Notes: generated by a model from the letters alone, not told the origin. Shown: positions 7,048-14,601, counted from the stretch's first letter. The stretch: DNA of 15,346 bases from an uncultured Bacteroidales bacterium (GCA_946549475.1 CAMNQO010000022.1:1-15346); one strand, 5' to 3'. Numbers and translations are program-made.

Positions 7048-7142
7048 CTCTGGTGCGTATATAGGGGCGTTGGCAGGTACCTGTATGCGCGAAAAAGGCT
7101 GAAAATGCGCATGTAGGGGTGTCGGCGAGCGCCTGTATGCGC
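7048..7142 (+). repeat. 95-bp double-hairpin repeat, right copy (REP/BIME-like)
   Basis: Same orientation as the left copy and offset from it by 1302 bp. The only difference is C at 7074 instead of T at 5772. Hairpin units lie at 7055-7090 and 7107-7142. The copy is 313 bp upstream of the transposase start codon, beyond its predicted promoter. The base change falls in the inner stem of hairpin 1 and breaks one pair there. Confidence 0.85.
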
Positions 7143-7269
7143 ACAGGGGGACTGAAATGCTCTTTTGCAGATATCAGAATTGATTTTTAGGCCACATGGA
7201 AGGAATTAAACATTTCATGAAGATTCCGAGATGGGATGCCACCAGCCCGTCAGATGATGAAGCAATCTG
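7143..7269. other. Intergenic stretch between the right repeat and the aroK remnant
   Basis: No gene, RNA or clear regulatory signal was recognised here. Confidence 0.4.
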
Positions 7270-7355
7270 TTTCAGCCTATGCAGGTCTGGATGATCTGCA
7301 GGATCTGCCGGGTGCGGGTGATGGGAGTAGGACCGCCGGGATTGGTGGCAGGGTT
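7270..7355 (-). pseudogene. Degenerate in-frame duplicate of the aroK 3' end
   Basis: Right after the aroK TGA the same frame stays open for 28 codons to a second TGA (7274-7272). It ends PITRTRQILQIIQTCIG, against SPATVARQILKMIQA at the aroK C-terminus. At the DNA level 36 of 51 aligned bases agree over 17 codons, with a period of 75 bp (25 codons). The CTGAAA around the stop is also shared after a 9-bp length difference. It looks like an old tandem duplication of the gene end and has no start of its own. Confidence 0.6.
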
Positions 7356-7850
7356 TCAGGCTTGGATCATCTTGAGGATCTGCCGGGCAACGGTGGCGGG
7401 GGAAAGGCCGTCCACATCGATGATGTGGCGGGCGGTGGCTTCGTAAACGGGTTCGCGCTGCGCGAGGCGGGCGCGGATGTCGCCTTTGTAGAGGGGACGG
7501 GACGGGTCGGAAGCTCCGACATGGCGCAGGATGGTCTCGAAGGAGGCGCGGAGCCAGATGCAGCAGGTTTTCTCTTTGAGGATGGCCGAATTGAGCAGCG
7601 GCGTGCCCCCGCCGAGCGCGACAATCAAATCCCCGCCCTCATATTCCTCCAACAGCTCGTTGAGGCAGGCTGTCTCAATCTCACGGAAATCTGCCTCTCC
7701 TTCCTTGGCAAAGATGTCCGCGATGCTGCGGCCCTCCTGCAACACGATATAGGCGTCCAGATCGTACGCTTCCCAGCCGGTAAGAAGGGCCAGTTCGCGT
7801 CCGACGCTGCTCTTGCCGCAGCCCATGAAACCTTCAAGCGCGATAATCAT
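7356..7850 (-). CDS. aroK: Shikimate kinase
   Basis: A 164-aa cytoplasmic NMP-kinase-like enzyme, close to the usual 165-175. It phosphorylates shikimate with ATP to shikimate 3-phosphate in the chorismate pathway. The Walker A loop is GFMGCGKSS (7-15). Shikimate-binding residues are visible as YDLDAYI (Asp30, Asp32), FREIE (Arg56) and the ALGGGT loop (78-83). The LID has SRPLY (Arg118), and REPVYEATA (132-140) is the typical adenine-side R-x-x-x-Y motif. The gene is the last of the minus-strand run, 24 nt after parC. It is followed by a degenerate copy of its own 3' end. Confidence 0.95.
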   Translation of the reverse strand: MIIALEGFMGCGKSSVGRELALLTGWEAYDLDAYIVLQEGRSIADIFAKEGEADFREIETACLNELLEEYEGGDLIVALGGGTPLLNSAILKEKTCCIWLRASFETILRHVGASDPSRPLYKGDIRARLAQREPVYEATARHIIDVDGLSPATVARQILKMIQA

Positions 7851-7874
7851 AGTCGGGGGACGTAATCATCCTGT

Positions 7875-10733
7875 TCAGAATAGGGTCGGCTCTTTGTCTT
7901 CGATTTCAATCTCCATGACCTCTACATCCGCCCCGGCCGCAGCCGCCCCCGTGAGAATCTCTGTCGGGAGAAAATCGCCGTCGCCCTCCTCTTCGGCGAC
8001 TCCGGCGGCATCCGCTCCGCTGACATCCGCTCCGCTGACATCCGCTCCGGTAACGGCCTTTACCTCGCTATCCGGTATCTCTCCGCTCCCTTGCGCTTCT
8101 TCTTCGGGCTCCGGGGGCAGGAGAGGCTCGATGAAACGAACACTCTTGACATCCAGCGCGTGGACCATCTTGCCTTTGGCGCCGATACCCTTCTTGCCGA
8201 TGAAGCCGTCGGCCTCGAATACTTCGGGCAGACGCTGCGCCCATTTTCCGGCGAATGTCACCTCGAAGCGGGGATAGCGGTCGTCGGAAAGTTCCACCAG
8301 ATAGGACCCCTTGGTGTCGGGCGCAATCGCCACGGCTGCATTGTCGCTCTCCTCGAAGGAGAAGCGCTTGATGTAGAAGCGCTTCAGCACACCGTCGTAG
8401 TAGAGGGCCGTCCAGACCTTGCTGCTGTCCAGTTTTTCAATGCGGAGCAGTTCGCCCTGGTATTTGCTGCTCAAGTCGAAAGAGGTCGTGTAGTATGTCC
8501 CGTTCTTGAAGACGGCCAGGATCCGGTCGTCGGGATTGAACGCTCCGAGGTATTTGCCGTGTCCTTCCTCGTTGAGCCGCTGGATGTCCTCGTCAAACCA
8601 GATATCCTTGCCGCTGATGGTGGACACGCCCAGGCTCTTGAGCTGGATGCTCTGGATGGTGTGCTTGGACACGATGTTGCCCCGCGAGCCGCGCCCTTTG
8701 ATGGCCAGGGTGCTGAAATCGTACTCGTCGATGAGTTTCTTGAGTTTTTTCTGCTGTTTGTAGCGGATCTTGACGCTGCCGGCCTCACCGTTGTGGTTGG
8801 CCGTCAGCCAGAGGATGGCGGAACCGGGCGTACCCATCGTCAGGTCGTATTCCTTGTCCTTCGTGACGCTGGTTATCGCGAAGCGTTTGGCGTAGTTGAC
8901 GCCCGTCTTGCCGTCCCTGTAGATGACATTGTACACCGTGCGCGTGTCGCCCCGGTCGAATACGCCGACATAGACCAGGTCCGTATAGAAGAAACTCTTG
9001 TCCGTAATCTTGCTGATGCGGTAGCGTCCGTCCTTGGCGATGACGATGATTTCGCTGATGTCGGAACAGTCACAGATAAACTCTCCGTTGTCGTCCCGTT
9101 TGAGACTCATGCCTACGAATCCCGTCTGCTTGTTGGCATACAACTTGGCATTGTTGGAAGCCACTTTACCCGCAGCAATCGTCTCGAAAGATGTGATGGT
9201 CGTCTGGCGCGGCCATTCTTCCCCGTATTTTTCCTTGATGTGCTTGAACCACTGGATGGTGAAATCCGTGATATGGTCGATGTTGTGCTGCGTCTGTCTC
9301 ATCTCCTTTTCGATCTTGGCGAGTTTCTCGTCTGCCGCCTTGATGTCGAATTTGGAAATCTTGCGCACGGGCTTTTCCACCAGTTTCTCGATGTCTTCCG
9401 GCACAATCTCCTTGTGCAGCAGGTGCTGGAACTCTTTCATCCGGAGGAAGATGCTCTCCAACTGTTTTTCCCAGCTGGGGAAGGATTTGTCTTCCAGTAT
9501 TTTATATACTTCGTTCTCGAAGAATATCTTTTCCAGGGAGGTGTAGTGCCAGTCGTGCGAAAGTTCGTCCAGCCGGATTTCCTGCTCCCATTTCAGCAAG
9601 TCGCGGGTGTGGTAGGTGTCGTAGCGCAGGACCTCGTCCACGCCGATAAATTCCGGCTTGTGGTCGATGATGACGCAGGTGTTGACCGAAATGGACACCT
9701 CACATTCCGTGAAGGCGTAGAGCGCGTCGATGGTCTTGTCCGGAGACACATCCTTGGGCAGTTTGATGACGATGTTCGCCTGTTTGGTCGTCAGGTCATC
9801 GATCTTGCCGATCTTGATTTTGCCCTTTTTCCGGGCATCCATGATGCTGCTGCACAGGGATGCGGTGGTTTTGCCGTAAGGCACTTCGGTGATGGCGATG
9901 ACATCCTTGTCGCGCTTTTCAATCTTGGCGCGGACTTTCACCTTGCCTCCGCGCCGGCCCTGGTTGTATTTGGAGCAGTCCACATATCCGCCCGTCGGGA
10001 AATCCGGGAAAATCTCGAACTCCTCATTTTTCAGGATGGCAATCGAAGCGTCCAGCAACTCGTTGAAGTTGTGGGGGAGGATTTTGGAAGCCATACCCAC
10101 GGCGATGCCTTCCGTGCCCTGGAACAAAAGCAGGGGAAAACGGACGGGAAGTTCCAGGGGCTCGTCGGCTTTGTCATCGTAACTCCGGATCCAGTGCGTC
10201 GTCTTTTTGTTGAACACGACCTCCTTGGCAAATTCGGACAGGCGGCACTCGATATAACGGCCGGCGGCGTTGGGGTCGCCGGTAATGATGTTGCCCCAGT
10301 TACCCTGGGTGTCAATCAGCAGTTTCTTCTGTCCCAACTGCACCAGCGCTCCGAAAATGGACTGGTCGCCGTGCGGGTGGTAGGCCATCACCTGTCCCAC
10401 GACCTTGGCCGCCTTGGTCAGCGTGCCGTCGTCGTTCTCCCGCATCGCATGGAGTACCCGGCGCTGCACCGGCTTGAGACCGTCCACGATGTGCGGCACG
10501 GCCCGGTCTAGGATGACTTTCGACGAATAGTCCAGAAACCAATCCTTGAACATCCCGGACAGACGGAACTTGCGGGCATCTTCGCCGACCAGGCTGTCGT
10601 ATGTCCCTTCGGGCTCGGCCGATACGGATTCGTCATCCATTTCTTCCAATTCATCCAGATCTTCCAGCGTCTCCTGGTCCATTTCTTCGAGTTCCTCTTT
10701 ATCCATATTCCCGATATTAAAATTCGTAACCAT
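7875..10733 (-). CDS. parC: DNA topoisomerase IV subunit A (ParC-type)
   Basis: A 952-aa type IIA topoisomerase breakage-reunion subunit; with ParE it decatenates daughter chromosomes. An acidic N-terminal extension (about 10-50) precedes the winged-helix domain. The active site shows YHPHGD (118-123) and AAGRYIE with catalytic Tyr160 after Arg159. The GGKVKVRAKIE segment (262-272) and a long coiled coil (about 465-500) follow, then a beta-pinwheel-like C-terminal domain. No canonical GyrA box is present in the C-terminal domain, and the protein resembles the Bacteroidota ParC form, so ParC is preferred over GyrA. The last 70 residues are Ala/Glu/Asp-rich, with a GADVS repeat. The ATG at 10733 overlaps era by 17 nt; an ATG at 10706, starting MDKEELEE, leaves a 10-nt gap and is equally plausible. 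parE is not in the window. Confidence 0.92.
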   Translation of the reverse strand: MVTNFNIGNMDKEELEEMDQETLEDLDELEEMDDESVSAEPEGTYDSLVGEDARKFRLSGMFKDWFLDYSSKVILDRAVPHIVDGLKPVQRRVLHAMRENDDGTLTKAAKVVGQVMAYHPHGDQSIFGALVQLGQKKLLIDTQGNWGNIITGDPNAAGRYIECRLSEFAKEVVFNKKTTHWIRSYDDKADEPLELPVRFPLLLFQGTEGIAVGMASKILPHNFNELLDASIAILKNEEFEIFPDFPTGGYVDCSKYNQGRRGGKVKVRAKIEKRDKDVIAITEVPYGKTTASLCSSIMDARKKGKIKIGKIDDLTTKQANIVIKLPKDVSPDKTIDALYAFTECEVSISVNTCVIIDHKPEFIGVDEVLRYDTYHTRDLLKWEQEIRLDELSHDWHYTSLEKIFFENEVYKILEDKSFPSWEKQLESIFLRMKEFQHLLHKEIVPEDIEKLVEKPVRKISKFDIKAADEKLAKIEKEMRQTQHNIDHITDFTIQWFKHIKEKYGEEWPRQTTITSFETIAAGKVASNNAKLYANKQTGFVGMSLKRDDNGEFICDCSDISEIIVIAKDGRYRISKITDKSFFYTDLVYVGVFDRGDTRTVYNVIYRDGKTGVNYAKRFAITSVTKDKEYDLTMGTPGSAILWLTANHNGEAGSVKIRYKQQKKLKKLIDEYDFSTLAIKGRGSRGNIVSKHTIQSIQLKSLGVSTISGKDIWFDEDIQRLNEEGHGKYLGAFNPDDRILAVFKNGTYYTTSFDLSSKYQGELLRIEKLDSSKVWTALYYDGVLKRFYIKRFSFEESDNAAVAIAPDTKGSYLVELSDDRYPRFEVTFAGKWAQRLPEVFEADGFIGKKGIGAKGKMVHALDVKSVRFIEPLLPPEPEEEAQGSGEIPDSEVKAVTGADVSGADVSGADAAGVAEEEGDGDFLPTEILTGAAAAGADVEVMEIEIEDKEPTLF
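8011..8050 (-). repeat. 15-bp tandem repeat in the parC C-terminal tail
   Basis: Two full copies and one partial copy of the unit TCCGCTCCGCTGACA (plus-strand reading) at 8011-8025, 8026-8040 and 8041-8050. They encode repeated GADVS in the low-complexity tail. The unit keeps the reading frame, so copy-number change would only alter tail length. Confidence 0.75.
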
Positions 10734-11598
10734 ACCGTTTCAATGCCCGCTTGTTTTCCCGCCAGTCGGGATCGACCTTGACGAAAAGTTGCAGAAAGAC
10801 TTTCGTCTGGAAGAAATCTTCCATATCGATGCGGGCGGCGGTCCCCGTTTTCTTGAGGGCGCTGCCGCCCTTGCCGATGAGGATGCCTTTCTGGCTGTCG
10901 CGCATCACATAGATGACGGCGCTGATATCGTATCGTCCGCTTCCTTCGTGAAATTCCTCGATCTCTACCTGGCAACTGTAGGGAATCTCCTGTCCGTAGT
11001 TCAGGAAAATCTTTTCCCGGATAATCTCGGAGGCGAAGAAGCGCATGTTCTTGTCGGTGAAAGTGTCCTTGTCAAACCAGGCCGGAGCCTCGGGCAGCCG
11101 CTCGACGATCGCGTCAAAGATCTTGTCCAAATTGAACTTCAACTGTGCGCTGGCCGGGATGACGAGGGCGCGGGGAAGTTGTTCCTGCCAGTGCTGCATC
11201 AGGGCCGTTACCGCCTCCTGGCTGCTCAAGTCGATTTTGTTGAGTACCACGATGACCGGGCAGTCGATGCGGGAAAGTTTTTCGATGTATTCCTCGTTTT
11301 TGTCTCCCGTTTCCACCGTATCGGTCACATAGAGGATGATGCCCGCGTCCCCGATGGCCGTATCGACGAAATTCATCATGCTCTCCTGCAGGCGGTAGGC
11401 CGGCTTGAGTATGCCCGGCGTGTCGGAAAAGACGACCTGGAAATCTTTTCCGTTGATGATGCCCATGATGCGGTGGCGCGTCGTCTGGGCCTTGGCTGTC
11501 ACGATGGACAGTTTCTCCCCGACGAGGGCGTTCATCAGCGTGGATTTCCCGACATTGGGGTTGCCGATGATGTTGACGAATCCTGCGCGGTGCTTCAT
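10717..11598 (-). CDS. era: GTPase Era
   Basis: A 293-aa protein of normal Era length. Era binds 16S rRNA near its 3' end and assists 30S subunit assembly. The GTPase motifs are G1 GNPNVGKST (12-20), G2 in AQTTRHR (Thr40), G3 DTPG (59-62), G4 NKID (120-123) and G5 SAQ (150-152). The C-terminal KH domain carries ILIGKGGSALKK (239-250). The ATG shares its A with the rluB stop (TAATG), indicating translational coupling, and gives the standard N-terminus MKHRAGFVNI. An in-frame ATG further upstream (11655) would overlap rluB by 58 nt and is rejected. The 3' end overlaps the chosen parC start. Confidence 0.97.
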   Translation of the reverse strand: MKHRAGFVNIIGNPNVGKSTLMNALVGEKLSIVTAKAQTTRHRIMGIINGKDFQVVFSDTPGILKPAYRLQESMMNFVDTAIGDAGIILYVTDTVETGDKNEEYIEKLSRIDCPVIVVLNKIDLSSQEAVTALMQHWQEQLPRALVIPASAQLKFNLDKIFDAIVERLPEAPAWFDKDTFTDKNMRFFASEIIREKIFLNYGQEIPYSCQVEIEEFHEGSGRYDISAVIYVMRDSQKGILIGKGGSALKKTGTAARIDMEDFFQTKVFLQLFVKVDPDWRENKRALKRYGYEF

Positions 11599-12653
11599 TA
11601 TTTGAACGCTCCCATCCTTAAGATATTGACTTCTCCTTCCGTCAGGAAGCGCCATTCGCCCCGCTTGAGTCCTTTTTTGGTCAGACCGGCGAAGTACACC
11701 CTGTCGAGCGCCTTTACATCGTAGCCGAGGCTCTCGAAAATGCGGCGGACGATGCGGTTTTTGCCCGAATGGATTTCAATCCCGATTTTCCGTTTGTCCA
11801 CCGCGTCGATATATTGCAAGTCATCGGCGGCAATCATGCCGTCGCTCAGTACGACCCCCGTGAGGATGCGGTCGAAATCCTCCTGTTTGAGGTCGCGGTC
11901 CAGGTTGACCTGGTAGATTTTCTTCTTGTCGAAGGAGGGGTGGGTGAGTCTCTCGGCCATTTCGCCGTCGTTGGTGAACATCAGCACCCCGGTCGTATTC
12001 TTGTCCAGCCGGCCGACGGAAAACACACGGGCATTGCAGCCGCGCAGCAGTTCCATGACCGTCTTTTCCGCGTGCGGATCCGTCATGGTGGTGACATAGC
12101 CCCGGGGCTTGTTCATCAGGACATAGACCTTGGGCTCGCCTTTGAGCCTCTCCCCGTTGAAGCGGATCTCATCTTTGTAAATGTTGACTTTGGTCCCGAG
12201 TTCGGTCACCACCTGTCCGTTGACGGTGACGACGCCGGCCTGGATGAAGGTGTCTGCTTCGCGGCGGGAGCAGATGCCGGAGTTCGCCATGAATTTGTTG
12301 AGGCGCACGACTTCCTTGACGGGAATGCCGACATTTTCGCCCTTGGAGAGTTCCGGGGCGCCGAACTTCTTTTTGCGCTCGTCAATCATCCGGGTGATGC
12401 CGCTGTTGTCGGGCGCCGGTTTGTTGTGGCGGAATCCTTTTTTGGCCTCGAATCTCTTTCCGGGAGCAAAATCTTTCCGCTCACCGGATTCTTTCCGGTC
12501 TGTGTAACCCTTCCGGTCGTTTTTGTGGAAATGGCTTCTGTGCTCATGCTCGCCGGTGTGCGGCCTTTGGGCATTTTCGCTGCTACGGAGCGGCCTTTGT
12601 GCGCTCTCGCCGATTCTCTTGCGGCGGGGTCTCAGTTTTTTGTCTTGTTCCAT
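11598..12653 (-). CDS. RsuA/RluB-family pseudouridine synthase
   Basis: A 351-aa protein in three parts. The first 110 or so residues are basic, His/Arg/Lys/Gly-rich and probably disordered. An S4 RNA-binding domain follows (about 116-157, starting VRLNKFMANSGICSRREAD). The catalytic domain has NKPRGYVTT (181-189) and SVGRLDKNTTG (212-222), with the catalytic aspartate in GRLD (about 217). It should make pseudouridine in rRNA; RluB-like 23S rRNA activity is likely, but RsuA- or RluF-like specificity cannot be excluded. I chose ATG 12653; a GTG at 12668, five codons upstream, is possible. The gene lies 20 nt after tonB and overlaps era by one base. Confidence 0.92.
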   Translation of the reverse strand: MEQDKKLRPRRKRIGESAQRPLRSSENAQRPHTGEHEHRSHFHKNDRKGYTDRKESGERKDFAPGKRFEAKKGFRHNKPAPDNSGITRMIDERKKKFGAPELSKGENVGIPVKEVVRLNKFMANSGICSRREADTFIQAGVVTVNGQVVTELGTKVNIYKDEIRFNGERLKGEPKVYVLMNKPRGYVTTMTDPHAEKTVMELLRGCNARVFSVGRLDKNTTGVLMFTNDGEMAERLTHPSFDKKKIYQVNLDRDLKQEDFDRILTGVVLSDGMIAADDLQYIDAVDKRKIGIEIHSGKNRIVRRIFESLGYDVKALDRVYFAGLTKKGLKRGEWRFLTEGEVNILRMGAFK

Positions 12654-12673
12654 ACGATTCAGCCTCACGGCTG

Positions 12674-13453
12674 TTATTTTAATTTGAAAATGTAGGTAAT
12701 CGTTCCTTCCTGCAAAGGGGCGGCCTTGCCGCTTTGGTTGAAATGTGTCTTCATCGCAGCGTTGCGGGCGGCTGTCCAGAGTTGCGTATTGGTGGCCGTC
12801 GTGCCGGCGGCGCCGGGAAGCGCCTTTGTCACATTCCCGTTCTGGTCCACCCAGATTTTCACGACCACGATGCCCTCCTCGTTGAGGTCATAGGCGGGAC
12901 GGGGGAGCATGCCGAGTACATTGCGTCCTTCCAGGCGGGCGTTGGGCGTCCCGGCTTCCTGTCCCATCTTGCTGTTGCCGTCCGCATGTCCCACGGACAA
13001 CTGGTCCGAGCGCTCGAAAGCGGTCTGCGGGGCGAGGGTGTCTTTGCGGGCCTGGTTGTCCGCACTGGCCGACAGTGACTGGCGGTTGATCTGCCTTCTG
13101 GGCGGCTCGTATTTCTCCACGTCGCCCTCATCGCCCATCGTGCTTTCCATCGCTTCGTTTTGCTTGCTGCCCTGCTCCTGCGCCTCGGCGGCCTTGACGA
13201 TATTGACCTCTCTGGACGGATCCGGCTGGCGCACCTTCGGCGCGGTGCCGTAACGCATCCTTTCCGGCTTCGGAACTTCGATTTCCTCAAACTCGATGAG
13301 CAGGGTCTTCTCTTCCGGGGGCGGATAGAGATAGGTCAGCGAGGAGAAACTGACAAACAGCAGCAGTGCGCCGTGGAAGACGACGCTGACGGCCACGCCC
13401 CACAGGCGGGAGCGGATCAACCGGGATTGCTGTCTGTCGTTTCTGGGAGCCAT
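12674..13453 (-). CDS. tonB: TonB-family energy transducer
   Basis: A 259-aa protein with a short cytoplasmic basic N-terminus, one membrane segment (about 18-40), a Pro/Glu-rich then Gln/Ser-rich periplasmic linker, and a C-terminal TonB domain (about 178-259). The membrane segment has Ser23 and His27 four residues apart, matching the Ser-x3-His pattern of TonB that contacts ExbB/ExbD. The C-terminal part GIVVVKIWVDQNGNVTKA (194-211) is typical of the TonB fold. It would carry proton-motive energy to outer-membrane transporters. It lies directly after exbD, one base apart, forming a complete exbB-exbD-tonB set. Confidence 0.9.
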   Translation of the reverse strand: MAPRNDRQQSRLIRSRLWGVAVSVVFHGALLLFVSFSSLTYLYPPPEEKTLLIEFEEIEVPKPERMRYGTAPKVRQPDPSREVNIVKAAEAQEQGSKQNEAMESTMGDEGDVEKYEPPRRQINRQSLSASADNQARKDTLAPQTAFERSDQLSVGHADGNSKMGQEAGTPNARLEGRNVLGMLPRPAYDLNEEGIVVVKIWVDQNGNVTKALPGAAGTTATNTQLWTAARNAAMKTHFNQSGKAAPLQEGTITYIFKLK

Positions 13454-13454
13454 C

Positions 13455-13865
13455 CTATTCCGGTGAAGTGGCCATGATGACCTTGTAGTGGTTGCGTTTG
13501 GCGATATTCATCATCGCGACCACTTCCTTCACGGGCACCGTCTCGTCAGCATAGATGCTGAAGGTGGGATCTTCCTGTTCAATCAATTCATTGATCAGGG
13601 CGTCCTCGACCTCGCTGAAGGGAATGGGCGTCTCGTCGCCGTTGATGTGATAACTGTAGGTCCCGTTGTGCCAATCCTTGATGCTCACGCTGGTCGTCGC
13701 CTTGGCTGCGACCTGTCCGGTACTCTTGGGCAGCAATAATTTCAGGGCATTGGGATTGACCAATGTGGAGGTGACCAGGAAGAATATCAGCAGCAGGAAT
13801 ACGATGTCCGTCATGGACGACATCGAGAACTGTGCATCGGCTTTGTTTCTTCTTTTGACGGCCAT
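13455..13865 (-). CDS. exbD: Biopolymer transporter ExbD
   Basis: A 136-aa inner-membrane protein with one N-terminal membrane segment (about 19-36) and a periplasmic domain. The segment begins SMTDIVFLLLIFFLVTST, with Asp20 matching the proton-path aspartate (Asp25 of E. coli ExbD). It works with ExbB as the proton channel that energises TonB. The ATG at 13865 gives the normal MAVKRRN start and is one base after the exbB stop; the frame is open further upstream, but that stretch lies inside exbB. TonB follows one base later. Confidence 0.94.
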   Translation of the reverse strand: MAVKRRNKADAQFSMSSMTDIVFLLLIFFLVTSTLVNPNALKLLLPKSTGQVAAKATTSVSIKDWHNGTYSYHINGDETPIPFSEVEDALINELIEQEDPTFSIYADETVPVKEVVAMMNIAKRNHYKVIMATSPE

Positions 13866-13866
13866 A

Positions 13867-14577
13867 TTACTGTTGCTCTTGGGATTCTTGCTGGAGAATG
13901 TCCATAAACGCCTCGATGCCCTCGTCCAGGCTGTCCGCCACACGGTCGATGCGCTCCACGAGGAAGTTGTAGGCGAAATAGGCGATGATGCCGACGATCA
14001 GACCGCCGACGGTGGTCACCATGGCTTCATAGATGCCGCTCGACAAAAGGGAGATGTCCACATTGTTGCCGGCGTTGGACATGTTGAAGAAAGCACGGAT
14101 CATACCGCTCACCGTACCGAGGAATCCGATCATGGGGGCGCCGCCGGCGATGCTGGCCAGTACGGGCAGGCCTTTTTCGAGGCGGGCGATCTCATGGCTG
14201 CCGGCGGCCTCCATCGCGGACTTGACCTCCGCGTCGGGCAGGTCCAGTTTCTCGATGCCGCGCCGGATGGTAGCGGCCAGGGGCGTCCCGATGCTGTCGC
14301 AATAGTCCATCGCGCTGCGGCGCTTGTTGCTTTGGAGTTTGTCGCCGATTTCGCGCATAAAATAGGCGCTGTCCTTGCCGGCGCGGACGGTCATCCACAA
14401 CTTCTGCCCGAAGATGTAGATGGCGATGACGGAAAGCAGGGCCAGGACAGCCATCAGCCAGCCGCCCTTGAGGCACATTTCAATGAGAGAATAACTCTGT
14501 TCGACCACTTGCGGCGCGGCCTGCACCGCAGTGGCGGCGGAATCAACTTGTAGGATAGCGGAGAGCATAATCAACAT
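13867..14577 (-). CDS. exbB: MotA/TolQ/ExbB proton channel family protein
   Basis: A 236-aa inner-membrane protein with three predicted membrane segments (about 39-58, 137-160 and 184-206) and a hydrophobic N-terminal stretch that may be a signal peptide. The family motifs are GAPMIGFLGTVSGMIRAF (146-163) and GIYEAMVTTVGGLIVGIIAY (181-200). With ExbD and TonB it forms the energising complex. TolQ is a possible alternative, but the adjacent TonB-type protein favours ExbB. The ATG at 14577 is the first in a sensible context; Met4 is an alternative. The frame is open upstream only because of antisense to the RNA methyltransferase. It is the first gene of the seven-gene minus-strand run. Confidence 0.93.
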   Translation of the reverse strand: MLIMLSAILQVDSAATAVQAAPQVVEQSYSLIEMCLKGGWLMAVLALLSVIAIYIFGQKLWMTVRAGKDSAYFMREIGDKLQSNKRRSAMDYCDSIGTPLAATIRRGIEKLDLPDAEVKSAMEAAGSHEIARLEKGLPVLASIAGGAPMIGFLGTVSGMIRAFFNMSNAGNNVDISLLSSGIYEAMVTTVGGLIVGIIAYFAYNFLVERIDRVADSLDEGIEAFMDILQQESQEQQ

Positions 14578-14593
14578 ATATAATTTCAACTTG

Positions 14594-14601
14594 CGAAGAT
14601 A
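14594..14601 (-). promoter_or_regulatory. Weak candidate -7 box for the exbB run
   Basis: TATCTTCG on the minus strand, one mismatch from TAnnTTTG, 17 nt upstream of the exbB ATG. No clear -33 TTTG is at the right distance. The same octamer precedes the EIIC-like gene at 3830-3823. Confidence 0.3.

Larger units (their letters stand above)
5746..7142. mobile_element. REPtron-like element: RAYT-type transposase between two 95-bp double-hairpin repeats
   Basis: Two direct repeats (5746-5840 and 7048-7142) match at 94 of 95 positions and bracket one transposase gene on the minus strand. The interior is clearly AT-richer than its surroundings: 42 G/C in the 120 bases 6541-6660, against 38 in the 60 bases 4501-4560. 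No tnpB, no terminal inverted repeats and no obvious target duplication outside the repeats were found. This layout resembles REP-associated tyrosine transposase loci, where a single-copy transposase gene is flanked by the palindromic elements it mobilises. It could instead be two independently placed dispersed repeats beside an old insertion. The outer borders are inferred from the repeat ends. Confidence 0.6.

Noticed and set aside
6885..7112. Small minus-strand frames in the two 95-bp repeats that share the peptide MRIFSLFRAYRYLPTPLYTH (also 5667-5867)
   Set aside because: The shared peptide is simply the translation of the repeat. Outside the repeat the two frames have nothing in common, and the DNA signal is hairpin structure rather than coding.
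5746..7142. CRISPR array
   Set aside because: Only two copies of a 95-bp unit, 1.3 kb apart, with a transposase gene between them; no short regularly spaced repeats and no cas genes.
5746..7142. Complete IS200/IS605 insertion sequence
   Set aside because: No tnpB, transposase much longer than TnpA, and identical direct double-hairpin repeats at both ends rather than distinct left and right ends.
9942..9960. QGRRGGK in the ParC/GyrA-type protein, resembling a GyrA box
   Set aside because: It lies near residue 258-264 in the N-terminal catalytic part, in the common GGKVRVRAKIE segment. A GyrA box would be in the C-terminal domain, where none was seen.
8091..10511. An 806-codon plus-strand frame opposite parC
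   Set aside because: It mirrors parC codons; parC has catalytic motifs and this frame has none. Similar long shadows opposite recJ (4363-5571) and the EIIC-like gene (2723-3841) were dropped for the same reason.
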